A stretch of DNA of 64,000 bases, from contig NZ_PUIC01000001.1 of the NCBI RefSeq assembly GCF_022750545.1, positions 124,001-188,000 on the forward strand, read 5' to 3'. The notes beneath the pieces were generated by a model. The model did no database searches, was not told the origin of the DNA, and was given only the letters and a program-made list of their open reading frames with translations. Source of the DNA: Caulobacter sp. CCUG 60055 (GTDB taxonomy: Bacteria; Pseudomonadota; Alphaproteobacteria; Caulobacterales; Caulobacteraceae). This document shows positions 9,514-19,129 of this stretch, one piece after another. Positions within the stretch are counted from its first letter, which is position 1; each line of letters opens with the position of its first letter. The translations under genes were made by a program, and so were the position numbers.

Positions 9514-10130
9514 TCGCCGCCGGCGTAGGCCGGCAGGTGATAGAAGTCGGCCTCGCGCCCCAGCGCTCCGCCCAGCCGGCGGCGATACTCGTTGCGTGAG
9601 ATGTCCTGCGCGCCGAACTGGGCGAGGTGCTCGGTCATGAACTGGGTGTCGAGCAGCCGGAAGCGCCCGGCCTTCAGCCGCGCCACCAGATGGGTGAGGG
9701 CGACCTTGCTGGCGTCGCGCTCCACGGAAAACATGCTCTCGCCGAAGAAGGCCGCGCCGAGGGTGACGCCGTAGAGGCCGCCGACCAGGCGCCCGTCGCG
9801 CCAGCATTCGACGCTGTGGGCCATGCCGCGCATGTAGAGCGCATGATAGAGGGCCTGGATCGGCGCGTTGATCCAGGTCTCCAGGCGGCCCGGCCGCGCC
9901 TCGGCGCAGTTCTCGATGACCGCCTCGAAGGCGGTGTCGACCCGCACCTGGAAGAGGTCGGCGCGGACGGTGCGCGCCAGCCTGCGGGGCAGGTGGAACA
10001 TGTGCAGCGGAATGACGCCGCGCCGCTCGGGGTCGATCAGGAAGATGCGGTCGTCGTCACGGGCGTCCGCCATCGGGAAGACGCCGCGTTCGTAACAGGC
10101 GATCAGATCCTCGACCGTGAAGGTCTGCAC
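9480..10130 (-). CDS. aat: Leucyl/phenylalanyl-tRNA-protein transferase
   Basis: Aat transfers Leu or Phe from tRNA to the N-terminal Arg or Lys of proteins and so marks them for ClpAP through the N-degron pathway. The 216-aa product has the family blocks [14 protein letters not shown], the HSVECW that binds substrate, [21 protein letters not shown] and [12 protein letters not shown] take the GTG at 10128-10130 ([13 protein letters not shown]), which has GGGGAG upstream and matches the usual family start. An upstream ATG at 10187 would add 19 non-conserved residues. The 3' end overlaps the DUF2155 gene by 34 bases. A strong hairpin separates it from accC. Confidence 0.92.
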   Translation of the reverse strand: MQTFTVEDLIACYERGVFPMADARDDDRIFLIDPERRGVIPLHMFHLPRRLARTVRADLFQVRVDTAFEAVIENCAEARPGRLETWINAPIQALYHALYMRGMAHSVECWRDGRLVGGLYGVTLGAAFFGESMFSVERDASKVALTHLVARLKAGRFRLLDTQFMTEHLAQFGAQDISRNEYRRRLGGALGREADFYHLPAYAGGDQVLQAISQAS

Positions 10131-10207
10131 CCTGGGCCGCTCCCCACGCGCCGCACCCCGGCGCGCCTCAGCATGTCGAAACCGCAAGTCCGCATGGAAC
10201 GCCTGAA

Positions 10208-10241
10208 CGGCGCGGGCGACGGTTCCGCTTCGCCCGCGCCG
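10208..10241 (-). terminator. Strong hairpin downstream of accC
   Basis: The sequence has a 12-bp perfect stem (CGGCGCGGGCGA paired with its complement) and a 10-base loop just after the accC stop. There is no U-tract on the minus strand, so it is an imperfect intrinsic terminator. It may only pause transcription or stabilise the accBC mRNA before aat. Confidence 0.45.
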
Positions 10242-10250
10242 CCTGAGACC

Positions 10251-11594
<1,344 letters not shown>

Positions 11595-11600
11595 CTGGGC

Positions 11601-12104
11601 CTACTCGATGACGACGAGCGGCTCGCCGAACTCGACCGGCTGGGCGTCGTCCACCAGGATCTGCAGGATCTTGCCCGCCTTCGGCGCCGGGATGGGGTTC
11701 ATGGTCTTCATCGCCTCGACGATGAGCAGGGTCTGGCCGGCGGCGACCTGGGCTCCGACCTTGATGAACGGCTCGGCGCCGGGCTGCGGCTGCAGGTAGA
11801 CGGTGCCGACCATCGGCGACTTCACCGCGTCGCCGCGGGTCGGCGCTTCGGCGGCCGGGGCGGGCGCGGCCGGAGCCGCCGCGGGCGCGGCGGCGGGAGC
11901 CGGGGCGTAGACGGCCGGGGCCGCGGCCAGGACCGGGGCGGCGGCGGCGACCGTCACTTCGCGGGCGACGCGGATCTTAAGATCGCCGCGTTCGACCTCG
12001 ATCTCGGTCAGACCAGTGTCCTTGAGGATGTCGGCGAGCTTGCGCACCAGACGCGGATCGATGGGACCGCCCTCTTTGGACTCGGGGCCTTTGGGATCGG
12101 ACAT
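11601..12104 (-). CDS. accB: Biotin carboxyl carrier protein of acetyl-CoA carboxylase
   Basis: AccB carries biotin between biotin carboxylase and carboxyltransferase. The 167-aa product has an N-terminal helical region ([22 protein letters not shown]), an Ala/Pro-rich flexible linker (about residues 53-90) and the C-terminal biotinyl domain. That domain contains the EAMKTMN motif whose lysine is biotinylated. The ATG is at 12102-12104, 15 bases after the aroQ stop. It lies immediately upstream of accC in the common aroQ-accB-accC order. Confidence 0.96.
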   Translation of the reverse strand: MSDPKGPESKEGGPIDPRLVRKLADILKDTGLTEIEVERGDLKIRVAREVTVAAAAPVLAAAPAVYAPAPAAAPAAAPAAPAPAAEAPTRGDAVKSPMVGTVYLQPQPGAEPFIKVGAQVAAGQTLLIVEAMKTMNPIPAPKAGKILQILVDDAQPVEFGEPLVVIE

Positions 12105-12119
12105 TAGTAAACCTTGCTG

Positions 12120-12575
12120 TTACGCCGCAGGCGAGGCTTTGCGGACCAGTCCGGCCGCCGCCTCGATGGCGAGTTCATAACCCGCCGCGCCAAAACCGGC
12201 TATCACGCCGGTCGCGGCGAGCGAGACATATGAATGCCGCCGGAACTCCTCCCGGGCGGCAGGGTTGGACAAATGGCACTCCACGACGGGAATGGCCAGG
12301 GTTTTAAGCGCATCGTACAGGGCGACCGAGGTGTGGCCATAGGCCGCCGGATTGAGGACCAGGGCCGCGCCTTCGACGCGAGCCTGCTGAATCCAGTCCA
12401 CCAGTTCGCCCTCATGGTTGCTCTGGCGGAAGTCGATGTCGAAGCCGAGCGCCGCGCCGCGGGCCTCGCAGCGACGCCGGACGTCGTCCAGCGTCTCCGA
12501 ACCGTAGATATGCGGCTCGCGCGATCCCAGGAGATTGAGGTTGGGACCGTTGAGCACATAGATGGGTTTCGGCAT
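12120..12575 (-). CDS. aroQ: 3-dehydroquinate dehydratase, type II
   Basis: AroQ converts 3-dehydroquinate to 3-dehydroshikimate in the shikimate pathway. The 151-aa product is the usual size. It carries [20 protein letters not shown] (with the catalytic Tyr region), [28 protein letters not shown] and [18 protein letters not shown] (with the catalytic His). The ATG is at 12573-12575. It heads the aroQ-accB-accC operon and is divergent from thiS over 110 bases. Confidence 0.96.
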   Translation of the reverse strand: MPKPIYVLNGPNLNLLGSREPHIYGSETLDDVRRRCEARGAALGFDIDFRQSNHEGELVDWIQQARVEGAALVLNPAAYGHTSVALYDALKTLAIPVVECHLSNPAAREEFRRHSYVSLAATGVIAGFGAAGYELAIEAAAGLVRKASPAA

Positions 12576-12685
12576 TCGGCCCCGCCGGCGATGCGATGCG
12601 TCGACATCGAGTCAGGCAGGTCTTGTATCGTCGCGCGGCCGGGCTCACAAGCGGGGTGAATCCTCTCCCAGATCGTGCGGAACAG

Positions 12686-12886
12686 ATGAACATTGTCGTG
12701 AACGGCGAGCAGCGGGGCTTCGAGGGCGTCGGCGACCTGGCCGCGCTGGTCGTCGCGCTCGGGCTCGACCAGCGCAAGGTGGCCATCGAGCGGAACCTCG
12801 AAATCGTGCCGCGTTCGGCCTATCTGACCACCGCGATCGCCGAGGGCGACCGCATCGAGATCGTGCATTTCATCGGAGGCGGCTGA
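12686..12886 (+). CDS. thiS: Thiamine sulfur carrier protein ThiS
   Basis: This 66-aa ubiquitin-like protein ends in Gly-Gly (HFIGGG). It carries sulfur as a thiocarboxylate for synthesis of the thiazole ring of thiamine. It begins [12 protein letters not shown] at the ATG at 12686. The frame is open further upstream, but homology starts here. thiG begins one base after the stop, so the two are translationally coupled. The 110-base leader lacks a recognisable TPP riboswitch. Confidence 0.93.
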   Translation: MNIVVNGEQRGFEGVGDLAALVVALGLDQRKVAIERNLEIVPRSAYLTTAIAEGDRIEIVHFIGGG

Positions 12887-12887
12887 C

Positions 12888-13676
12888 GTGAACGCCCATA
12901 CCCTTCCCGACGACTCCTGGACCGTCGCCGGCCGGACCTTCCGCTCGCGCCTGATCGTGGGCACCGGCAAGTACAAGGACTACGCCACCAACGCCGCCGC
13001 GGCCGAGGCGGCGGGCGCCGAGATCGTCACCGTCGCCGTGCGCCGGGTGAACCTGTCCGATCCCAGCCAGCCCATGCTGGTCGACTATGTGAAGCCCGAC
13101 CGCTTCACCTTCCTGCCCAACACCGCCGGGTGCTTCACCGGCGAGGACGCCATGCGCACCCTCAGGCTGGCGCGCGAGGCCGGCGGCTGGACCCTGGTCA
13201 AGCTGGAGGTGCTGTCCGACCCCAAGACCCTCTATCCCGACATGGAGGAGACCCTGCGGGCGCTGAAGCTGCTGGTCGCCGAGGGCTTCGACGTCATGGT
13301 CTATTGCTCGGACGATCCGGTCTACGCCCGCAAGCTCGAGGACGCCGGGGCGGTGGCCATCATGCCGCTGGGCGCGCCGATCGGCTCGGGCCTGGGCATC
13401 CAGAACAAGGTCAACCTGCGGATCATCGTCGAGCAGGCCAAGGTGCCGGTGCTGGTCGACGCCGGCGTGGGCACGGCCTCGGACGCCACGGTCGGCATGG
13501 AGCTGGGCTGCGACGCCATCTTGATGAACACCGCCATCGCCGAGGCCAAGGACCCCATCCGCATGGCGCGGGCGATGAAGCACGCGGTCATCGCCGGCCG
13601 CGAGGCCTATCTGGCCGGCCGGATGCAGCGCCGGCTCTACGCCGATCCGTCCTCGCCGCTGGGCGGACTGATCTGA
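12888..13676 (+). CDS. thiG: Thiazole synthase
   Basis: ThiG condenses 1-deoxyxylulose-5-phosphate, dehydroglycine and ThiS thiocarboxylate into the thiamine thiazole. The 262-aa TIM-barrel protein shows [13 protein letters not shown], the Schiff-base lysine segment [20 protein letters not shown] and [20 protein letters not shown]. It starts at a GTG at 12888, one base after the thiS stop. Other thiamine genes (thiC, thiE, thiO) are not in the window. Confidence 0.96.
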   Translation: MNAHTLPDDSWTVAGRTFRSRLIVGTGKYKDYATNAAAAEAAGAEIVTVAVRRVNLSDPSQPMLVDYVKPDRFTFLPNTAGCFTGEDAMRTLRLAREAGGWTLVKLEVLSDPKTLYPDMEETLRALKLLVAEGFDVMVYCSDDPVYARKLEDAGAVAIMPLGAPIGSGLGIQNKVNLRIIVEQAKVPVLVDAGVGTASDATVGMELGCDAILMNTAIAEAKDPIRMARAMKHAVIAGREAYLAGRMQRRLYADPSSPLGGLI

Positions 13677-13732
13677 CCTGATCGCGCGGGCCCGGAGCGG
13701 CCTGCGCGAGGCCGTCCGGGACGCGGCGAGAC

Positions 13733-14443
13733 CTAGCTCTTGCCGCCGTTCCTGGCGGCGGCGATCCCGGCCTTGAGGGCGTCGATGTCCTCGCCGGGGA
13801 TCAGGCGGTCGCCGACCACGAAGGCGGGCGTGCCTTCGACGCCCAGCTTGGAGGCCAGCTTCTGGATGTCGGCCAGCTGACGGTTGGCCTCGGGCGTGTC
13901 GATGGCGGCCGGTTCGATCCCGTTCTTGCGCAGCGTCGCGTCGATGACGCCGTCGTTCAGCGGCCGCGCCGACATGAACGCCTGATAGAGGCCGACATAG
14001 TCGCCGCCCTTGGCCTTCACGGCGATGGCGGCGCGGGCGGCGCGGTCGGATTCGGCCCCGAAGATCGGCAATTCCTTGAACACGAAGCGGATGTCCGGAT
14101 TGGCCTTGATCAGGTCCAGCACCTTGGGGGCGGCGTTGATGCAGTGGGCGCAGCGATAGTCGTAGAACTCGGTGACGGTGATCTTGCCGTTGGGGTTGGC
14201 GACGAAATCGCGCGGGTCGCGTTCGAGGGCCTGGCGGTTGGCGACGATGGCCGCCTTGTACTGCTCGCGGGCCTGGGCGATCTGCTTGTCCTGCAGCTTG
14301 CCGATGGCTTCCTGGATCACCTCGGGGTGCTCAAGCAGATAGGCGCGCACCTTCTCGCCGAACGCCTTGTCTTCCTGGGGCTTGGAGCAGCCGGCCAGGG
14401 CCAGCGCGCAGACGGCGGCGACGGCGAGGAATCGCGAACGCAT
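13733..14443 (-). CDS. DsbA-family thioredoxin-fold lipoprotein
   Basis: This 236-aa protein has a lipobox (LALAGC, lipidated Cys19). It then has a helical segment and a DsbA/DsbG-type thioredoxin fold with an active-site CAHC (FYDYRCAHCINAAP) and a cis-proline segment (GVEGTPAFVVGD). It probably acts as a periplasmic thiol oxidase or disulfide isomerase tethered to a membrane. The ATG at 14441-14443 places the lipobox correctly; the open frame upstream is not conserved. It follows the M48 protease gene after 29 bases on the same strand, so they are likely co-transcribed. Confidence 0.88.
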   Translation of the reverse strand: MRSRFLAVAAVCALALAGCSKPQEDKAFGEKVRAYLLEHPEVIQEAIGKLQDKQIAQAREQYKAAIVANRQALERDPRDFVANPNGKITVTEFYDYRCAHCINAAPKVLDLIKANPDIRFVFKELPIFGAESDRAARAAIAVKAKGGDYVGLYQAFMSARPLNDGVIDATLRKNGIEPAAIDTPEANRQLADIQKLASKLGVEGTPAFVVGDRLIPGEDIDALKAGIAAARNGGKS

Positions 14444-14472
14444 GAGAGTCTCCGGTACAGGGATCAGGGCGG

Positions 14473-15954
14473 CTACCGGCCCGAGAAGCTGGCCCCGCCG
14501 TCGCGCGACAGACCCTTGAGGTCGTCCTTGGTCGGGTTGGCCACGAGGAAGATGTCGGTGGCGCGCCGCCACTGCGGGGTGTTCTTGGGCAGTTGTTCAC
14601 GGGCGCGGGCGGCGAAGATCTTGGCGTCCTTCATCTGGCCCAGGGCGAAGTACTGCTCAGCGGCCGCCAGGCGGGCCTGGCCGGGCTCGCCCTTGCGGTC
14701 GTAGGCCTCGGCGAGCTGTCGCCAGGCGAAGGCGTTGTCGCCTTCGAGGTCGATGCAGCGGCGCAGCTCGGCCACGGCCTCGTCGACGCGCTTGTCGTCG
14801 TCCAGCGCCAGCAGGGTCTGGCCGAGGCTCAGGTGCAGCAGGGGCGCGCTCGGCTTGATCTGCACCGCCTTGCGGTAGGCCGGCTCGGCCTCCTTGGCGC
14901 GGCCGGATTCGAACAGGGCCTGACCCTTGACCTCATAGAGGTACGGGTTGTCCGGATGGTCGGCGATCAGGGCGTCCAGGGCCTTCATCGCCTTGTCGGT
15001 CTCCAGGGCCTTGTAATAGGCGATGGCGCGGGCGTAGCGGGCCGCGAACGAGGCGTCCGTCTCCTTGTAGTCGATGAAGGTCTGCTGCGGCAGGTTCATG
15101 TAGGCCTTGAGCTTGGCCTGCATGATGCGGTGCTTCTCGATCGCCTCGGGGCTGTCGACCGCCTTGTAGTGGGGCAACGCCTCGACCCGGACGCGCAGCG
15201 CGTCGATCCGTTCGCCGCTGAGCGGGTGGTCGACGAAGAAGCGGTACTTCTTGAGGTCGGAGAAGACCTCCTGGTAGCGCATCTTGTCGAAGAAATCGAC
15301 GAGGCCCTTGCCGGACTGGCCGGCCCGGTCGAGATAGGTCGCCGCCGCCTGGTCGGCGCGGCTTTCCTGCTCGCGGGTGTAGCCGGCCATCGACAGGGCG
15401 GCGAAATAGCCCGAATTGCCGATCAGGGCGAAGGCCGCGTCCGGCGCGCCGGCGGCGGCGGCCAGGACGCCCAGGCCCATGGTCAGGATATAGGTGCCCA
15501 GCGCCTGCTTCTGGCCGTCGCCGGAGCGGGCGATGTGGCCGCCGGCGATGTGGCCGGTCTCGTGGGCGATGACGCCGATCAGTTCGTTGGGATTGTCGGC
15601 CTTGATGATGGTGCCGGTGTTGAGCGCCAGCACCGAGCCCGACGACATGCCCAGATTGCCGCCCGTGGTGGCGAAGGCGTTGATGTCCTTGTCGCCGACG
15701 ATCAGGATGCGGATGTCCCTGGGGTCGAGGCCGGCCGCCGTGAAGATCGGGTCGGCGTCCTCGTGCAGGATCTCCTCGACCTCGGTGTCGCGGATGAAGG
15801 ACGGGCCCTGGCTCTGGGCGAAGGCCGGGACCGCCGGGGCCAGGACGCCGACCGCCAGCGAGATCGAGGCCGCCGCGCCGCCGAGGGCCTTGCCCAGTCT
15901 CCGGAACCGGGAGGGGAGGGTCGACGGCGGCTGGGGCGCCAAGCAAGCGGTCAT
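14473..15954 (-). CDS. M48 family metalloprotease with TPR repeats (BepA/YfgC-like)
   Basis: This 493-aa exported protein has an N-terminal signal (GGAAASISLAVGVLAPAVPAFA) and an M48 peptidase domain. The zinc motif is HETGH (VIAHETGHIAGGHIA) and the third ligand lies in the region YTREQESRADQ. The C-terminal half is made of TPR repeats (ARAIAYYKALETDKAMKALD, LYEVKGQALFESGRAKEAEP). The layout matches BepA, which degrades or assists assembly of outer-membrane proteins such as LptD. The ATG at 15952-15954 is the first sensible start. The DsbA-like lipoprotein lies downstream, and the pairing fits a role in envelope protein quality control. Confidence 0.88.
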   Translation of the reverse strand: MTACLAPQPPSTLPSRFRRLGKALGGAAASISLAVGVLAPAVPAFAQSQGPSFIRDTEVEEILHEDADPIFTAAGLDPRDIRILIVGDKDINAFATTGGNLGMSSGSVLALNTGTIIKADNPNELIGVIAHETGHIAGGHIARSGDGQKQALGTYILTMGLGVLAAAAGAPDAAFALIGNSGYFAALSMAGYTREQESRADQAAATYLDRAGQSGKGLVDFFDKMRYQEVFSDLKKYRFFVDHPLSGERIDALRVRVEALPHYKAVDSPEAIEKHRIMQAKLKAYMNLPQQTFIDYKETDASFAARYARAIAYYKALETDKAMKALDALIADHPDNPYLYEVKGQALFESGRAKEAEPAYRKAVQIKPSAPLLHLSLGQTLLALDDDKRVDEAVAELRRCIDLEGDNAFAWRQLAEAYDRKGEPGQARLAAAEQYFALGQMKDAKIFAARAREQLPKNTPQWRRATDIFLVANPTKDDLKGLSRDGGASFSGR

Positions 15955-16042
15955 GCGACGTGCAGTCCTTATCCGTCCCCCAGGCCCGCGACCGAGGGAC
16001 GCGGACCGGAGGCCCACGCCCCTCGGGGCGGAATTTAGAGAC

Positions 16043-18682
16043 TTATCCTCGCCGCCACCAGCCCCGACGCGGCGCGGCCGGCGGCGTGGTGATCTCGGCC
16101 GGATCGGGCTCGGCGGGCGGTTGCGGTTCGTTGGCCGCCACCTCGACGGTTTCGACGACGGCCGCCGCCGGGACGGGGGCCGGGGTCTCGATCACCGTCG
16201 CGGGCGCCGTCTCGGCCTGAGCCGGCGCTGTCGTTTCGGCCTTGGGCGCCTCAGCCGCAGGCGTTTCGGCCTCGGGGGAGGCTTCGACGGCGGTTTCCGT
16301 CGCGGCTTCGGCCTCGACCGCCGGGGCGGCCTTGGCGCGGCCGCGCCGGGCGCGCGGCGCCTTGGCGGGCTTTTCGACCTTTTCGGGCGCGGCCGGCAGC
16401 TCGACCCAGACGTCGACGTCGGCCGCGAAGGCGGACGCGGTCACCGGCTCGGGCGTCGGCGTGGCGGCCGGGGCTTCGACGACGGCCGCGACGCTGCGCC
16501 GCGGCTCGGCGACGACGTCGTTGGCCGGGGCGGCCCCGCCGCGCGGCGCGGCGGGATCGATCCAGATGTAGGGGTCGCCGTCGGGAACCCGGGCCCGCGC
16601 CCAGGCGTAGGGGTCGTCGGCGCGCACGTCGTCGCGCATCCGGCGTCCGCCACGGCGTCCGCGGCGGCGGCGGCGGCGGCCCGCGCCGAAGCCGTCCTCG
16701 CCATGGTCGCGGCCGTCGTCCTCGGCGTCCTCGCCGTCCTCGTCTTCAGCCTCGCCGTCCTCGGCCTGGCCGGCCGGACCGTCCTCGCCGCGCGGGGCGG
16801 CCTCACGGCGCTGTTCGCCTTCCTCGCCGCGGCGTCCGCGGCGGCGGCGGCGGCGGCGGTTGCGATTGCGGCCATCCTCGTCGTCGTCGGAAGCGGCGCG
16901 GGACTGGCCGCCCTCGCTTTCTTCCTCGGCCTCGGCTTCTTCGATCTCTTCTTCTTCCTCGTCCTCTTCCTCGTCGTCGATCGCGTCATCGGCGTCGGCG
17001 GCGTTGGGGACTACGATGAAGGCGTCGGTCTCGACCGGACGGCCGCCTTCGCGCTCCTCGGTGGCGGTGCGCTCGATCTCGTGCTCGGCGTGGGGCAGGG
17101 CGTCGTCGATCTGGACGGTCACGAACAGGCCGTGGCCCTGGTTGACGCGCTCCAGATAGGCCCGCTTCTCGTTGAGGATATAAAGACCGACCGCGCGCGG
17201 CACCCGCAGGGTCACCGCGCCGCCGCCGCCGCGCGCCGCCTCCAGCTCGATGGCGCGCAGGGCGGCCAGGGCGCTGGATTCGACCGAGCGCACCCGACCG
17301 GTGCCCTGGCAGTGTTCGCAGACGTGGGTGGTGCCTTCCAGCACGCCGGAACGGCGGCGCTGGCGCGAGATCTCCATCAGGCCGAAGGGCGAGATCTTGC
17401 CCATCTGCACGCGGGCGCGGTCGTCCTTGAGGCAGTCCTTCAGCTTCTTCTCGACGGCCCGGTTGTTCTTGGCCTCGTCCATGTCGATGAAGTCGATGAC
17501 GACCAGGCCGGCGAGGTCGCGCAGACGCAGCTGGCGGCAGGCCTCCTCGGCCGCCTCCATGTTGGTCTTGAGGGCGGTGGCCTCGATGTTGCGCTCGCGC
17601 GTGGCCTTGCCCGAGTTGACGTCGATGGCGACCAGGGCCTCGGTCTGGTTGATGACCAGATAGCCGCCGGAGCGCAACGGCACCACCGGCTGGTAGATCT
17701 GGGCCAGATGGTCCTCGACCTTGGCCTTGACGAACAGCGGCGTCGGTTCGCGGTAATGCTGAATCTTCTTGGCCTGCGAGGGCATCAGCATCCGCATGAA
17801 CTCTTTGGCGTCGCGGAAGCCCTGTTCGCCCTCGACCCAGATGCCGTCGAGGTCCTTGTCGTACATGTCGCGGATGGCGCGCTTGACGAGGTCTTCCTCC
17901 TCGTAGATCAGCGCCGGCGCGATCGAGTGCAGGGTGACGTCGCGGATGTTCTCCCACAGACGCATCAGATATTCGTAGTCGCGCTTGATCTCGACCTTGG
18001 TGCGCTTGGCGCCGGCGGTGCGCACGATCAGGCCCATGCCCTGCGGCACGTCCAGGCTCTGCACCACGCCCTTGAGGCGCTTGCGGTCGGTCACGGCGGT
18101 GATCTTGCGGCTGATGCCGCCGCCGCGCGCCGTGTTCGGCATCAGCACGCAGTAGCGGCCGGCCAGCGACAGGTAGGTGGTCAGGGCCGCGCCCTTGTTG
18201 CCGCGCTCTTCCTTGACGACCTGCACCAGCATGATCTGCCGGCGCTTGATCACTTCCTGGATCTTGTAGCGGCGCATGAGGCGGCGTTTGCGGCGCGCGA
18301 CCTCTTCCTCCATCACGTCGTCATCGTCGTCCGAGACGTGCTCGTCGCCGTCCTCGCCGTTATGGGCGTGGTGGTGATGGTGGTGGTCGTCTTCCTCCTC
18401 GGCTTCCTCGCGCATCAGCGCTTCCCGGTCGGCGACCGGGATTTGGTAGTAGTCGGGGTGGATTTCGTTGAAGGCGAGGAAACCGTGACGGTTGCCGCCG
18501 TATTCGACGAAGGCGGCCTGGAGACTGGGTTCGACCCGCGTCACCTTGGCCAGGTAGATATTGCCACGAAGCTGTTTTTTCGACTGACTTTCGAAATCGA
18601 ATTCTTCAACCCGCGTTCCGTCCACGACGACCACGCGGGTTTCCTCCGCGTGGGCGGCGTCGATCAGCATTCTCTTCGACAT
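16043..18682 (-). CDS. rne: Ribonuclease E
   Basis: RNase E is the main endoribonuclease for mRNA decay and rRNA/tRNA processing and the scaffold of the degradosome. In the 879-aa product the S1 domain (about residues 35-170) is split by an acidic, His-rich insert at about 91-145 with six histidines in a row (100-105). The catalytic part has AIDVNSGKATRERN and LAGLVVIDFIDMDEAKNNR, and the Zn-link is CEHCQGTGR. After about residue 560 comes a long disordered tail, first acidic and Arg-rich, then Ala/Glu/Pro-rich, ending in RRGWWRRG. The ATG at 18680-18682 has GGAGA eight bases upstream. Confidence 0.96.
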   Translation of the reverse strand: MSKRMLIDAAHAEETRVVVVDGTRVEEFDFESQSKKQLRGNIYLAKVTRVEPSLQAAFVEYGGNRHGFLAFNEIHPDYYQIPVADREALMREEAEEEDDHHHHHHAHNGEDGDEHVSDDDDDVMEEEVARRKRRLMRRYKIQEVIKRRQIMLVQVVKEERGNKGAALTTYLSLAGRYCVLMPNTARGGGISRKITAVTDRKRLKGVVQSLDVPQGMGLIVRTAGAKRTKVEIKRDYEYLMRLWENIRDVTLHSIAPALIYEEEDLVKRAIRDMYDKDLDGIWVEGEQGFRDAKEFMRMLMPSQAKKIQHYREPTPLFVKAKVEDHLAQIYQPVVPLRSGGYLVINQTEALVAIDVNSGKATRERNIEATALKTNMEAAEEACRQLRLRDLAGLVVIDFIDMDEAKNNRAVEKKLKDCLKDDRARVQMGKISPFGLMEISRQRRRSGVLEGTTHVCEHCQGTGRVRSVESSALAALRAIELEAARGGGGAVTLRVPRAVGLYILNEKRAYLERVNQGHGLFVTVQIDDALPHAEHEIERTATEEREGGRPVETDAFIVVPNAADADDAIDDEEEDEEEEEIEEAEAEEESEGGQSRAASDDDEDGRNRNRRRRRRRGRRGEEGEQRREAAPRGEDGPAGQAEDGEAEDEDGEDAEDDGRDHGEDGFGAGRRRRRRGRRGGRRMRDDVRADDPYAWARARVPDGDPYIWIDPAAPRGGAAPANDVVAEPRRSVAAVVEAPAATPTPEPVTASAFAADVDVWVELPAAPEKVEKPAKAPRARRGRAKAAPAVEAEAATETAVEASPEAETPAAEAPKAETTAPAQAETAPATVIETPAPVPAAAVVETVEVAANEPQPPAEPDPAEITTPPAAPRRGWWRRG

Positions 18683-19129
18683 TACTGTTGTCTCCACGGC
18701 GCGCGCCGGGGCCGCACGCGCGAGGGCGGGGCTCCAGGGGCCGGTGTTTGATGAGGGCGCGCGCGACGCGAGCCTGAGCCACGCCGGAAACGGCGGAGGC
18801 GGCTCTGGTCCACGAGGGGGCGTGTGCGACGCTGCCCATGAGTTTCAATTCCTTGGTGCGCCGGGGCCTCCAAAAAGCTGGGGCTGACGCGGATCGGCTA
18901 TTGCGCCTTGGCCGACCGAAAACGGCTCGACCGGGCGCGGGATTGCGCAGAGTGCTCAGGCCGGAGCCCGACGAAAAAGCGCGTCACAGAGTCTGCAACA
19001 AGACGCCGCAAAAAGAAAGCGCCTCGCGTTCGGACGGTTTTGGTCACCTCTCCTTAACCGTTTGGCTACGGACCATGGACCATATGGTCGGCCGAGAGTT
19101 CGAGTTCCAGTATCGAGGATCGGGAGCGC
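18683..19129. other. Intergenic region between rne and amiC
   Basis: This is a 447-base gap between two divergent genes. It must contain the rne promoter and leader and the amiC promoter. Near amiC it becomes less GC-rich (19000-19070) and contains TTAACC and a perfect palindrome. On the rne side it is very GC-rich with no open frame that looks real. Long self-regulatory leaders are known for rne in enterobacteria. I cannot show that for this sequence. Confidence 0.5.
19078..19089. promoter_or_regulatory. 12-bp perfect palindrome upstream of amiC
   Basis: GACCATATGGTC is a perfect inverted repeat ending 40 bases before the amiC start. It directly follows the partly overlapping motif GACCATGGAC. 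The position suits an operator. No regulator is recognised. Confidence 0.3.

Noticed and set aside
12576-12685. TPP riboswitch upstream of thiS-thiG
   Set aside because: The conserved CUGAGA and ACC..UGAUC elements are not present in the 110-base leader; only a loose GGGGTGA is seen.
15494-18751. 1085-codon plus-strand open frame opposite rne and part of the M48 gene
   Set aside because: Composition is typical of an antisense shadow (runs of LVVV, AAAA and RRGG). RNase E and M48 motifs are on the other strand.
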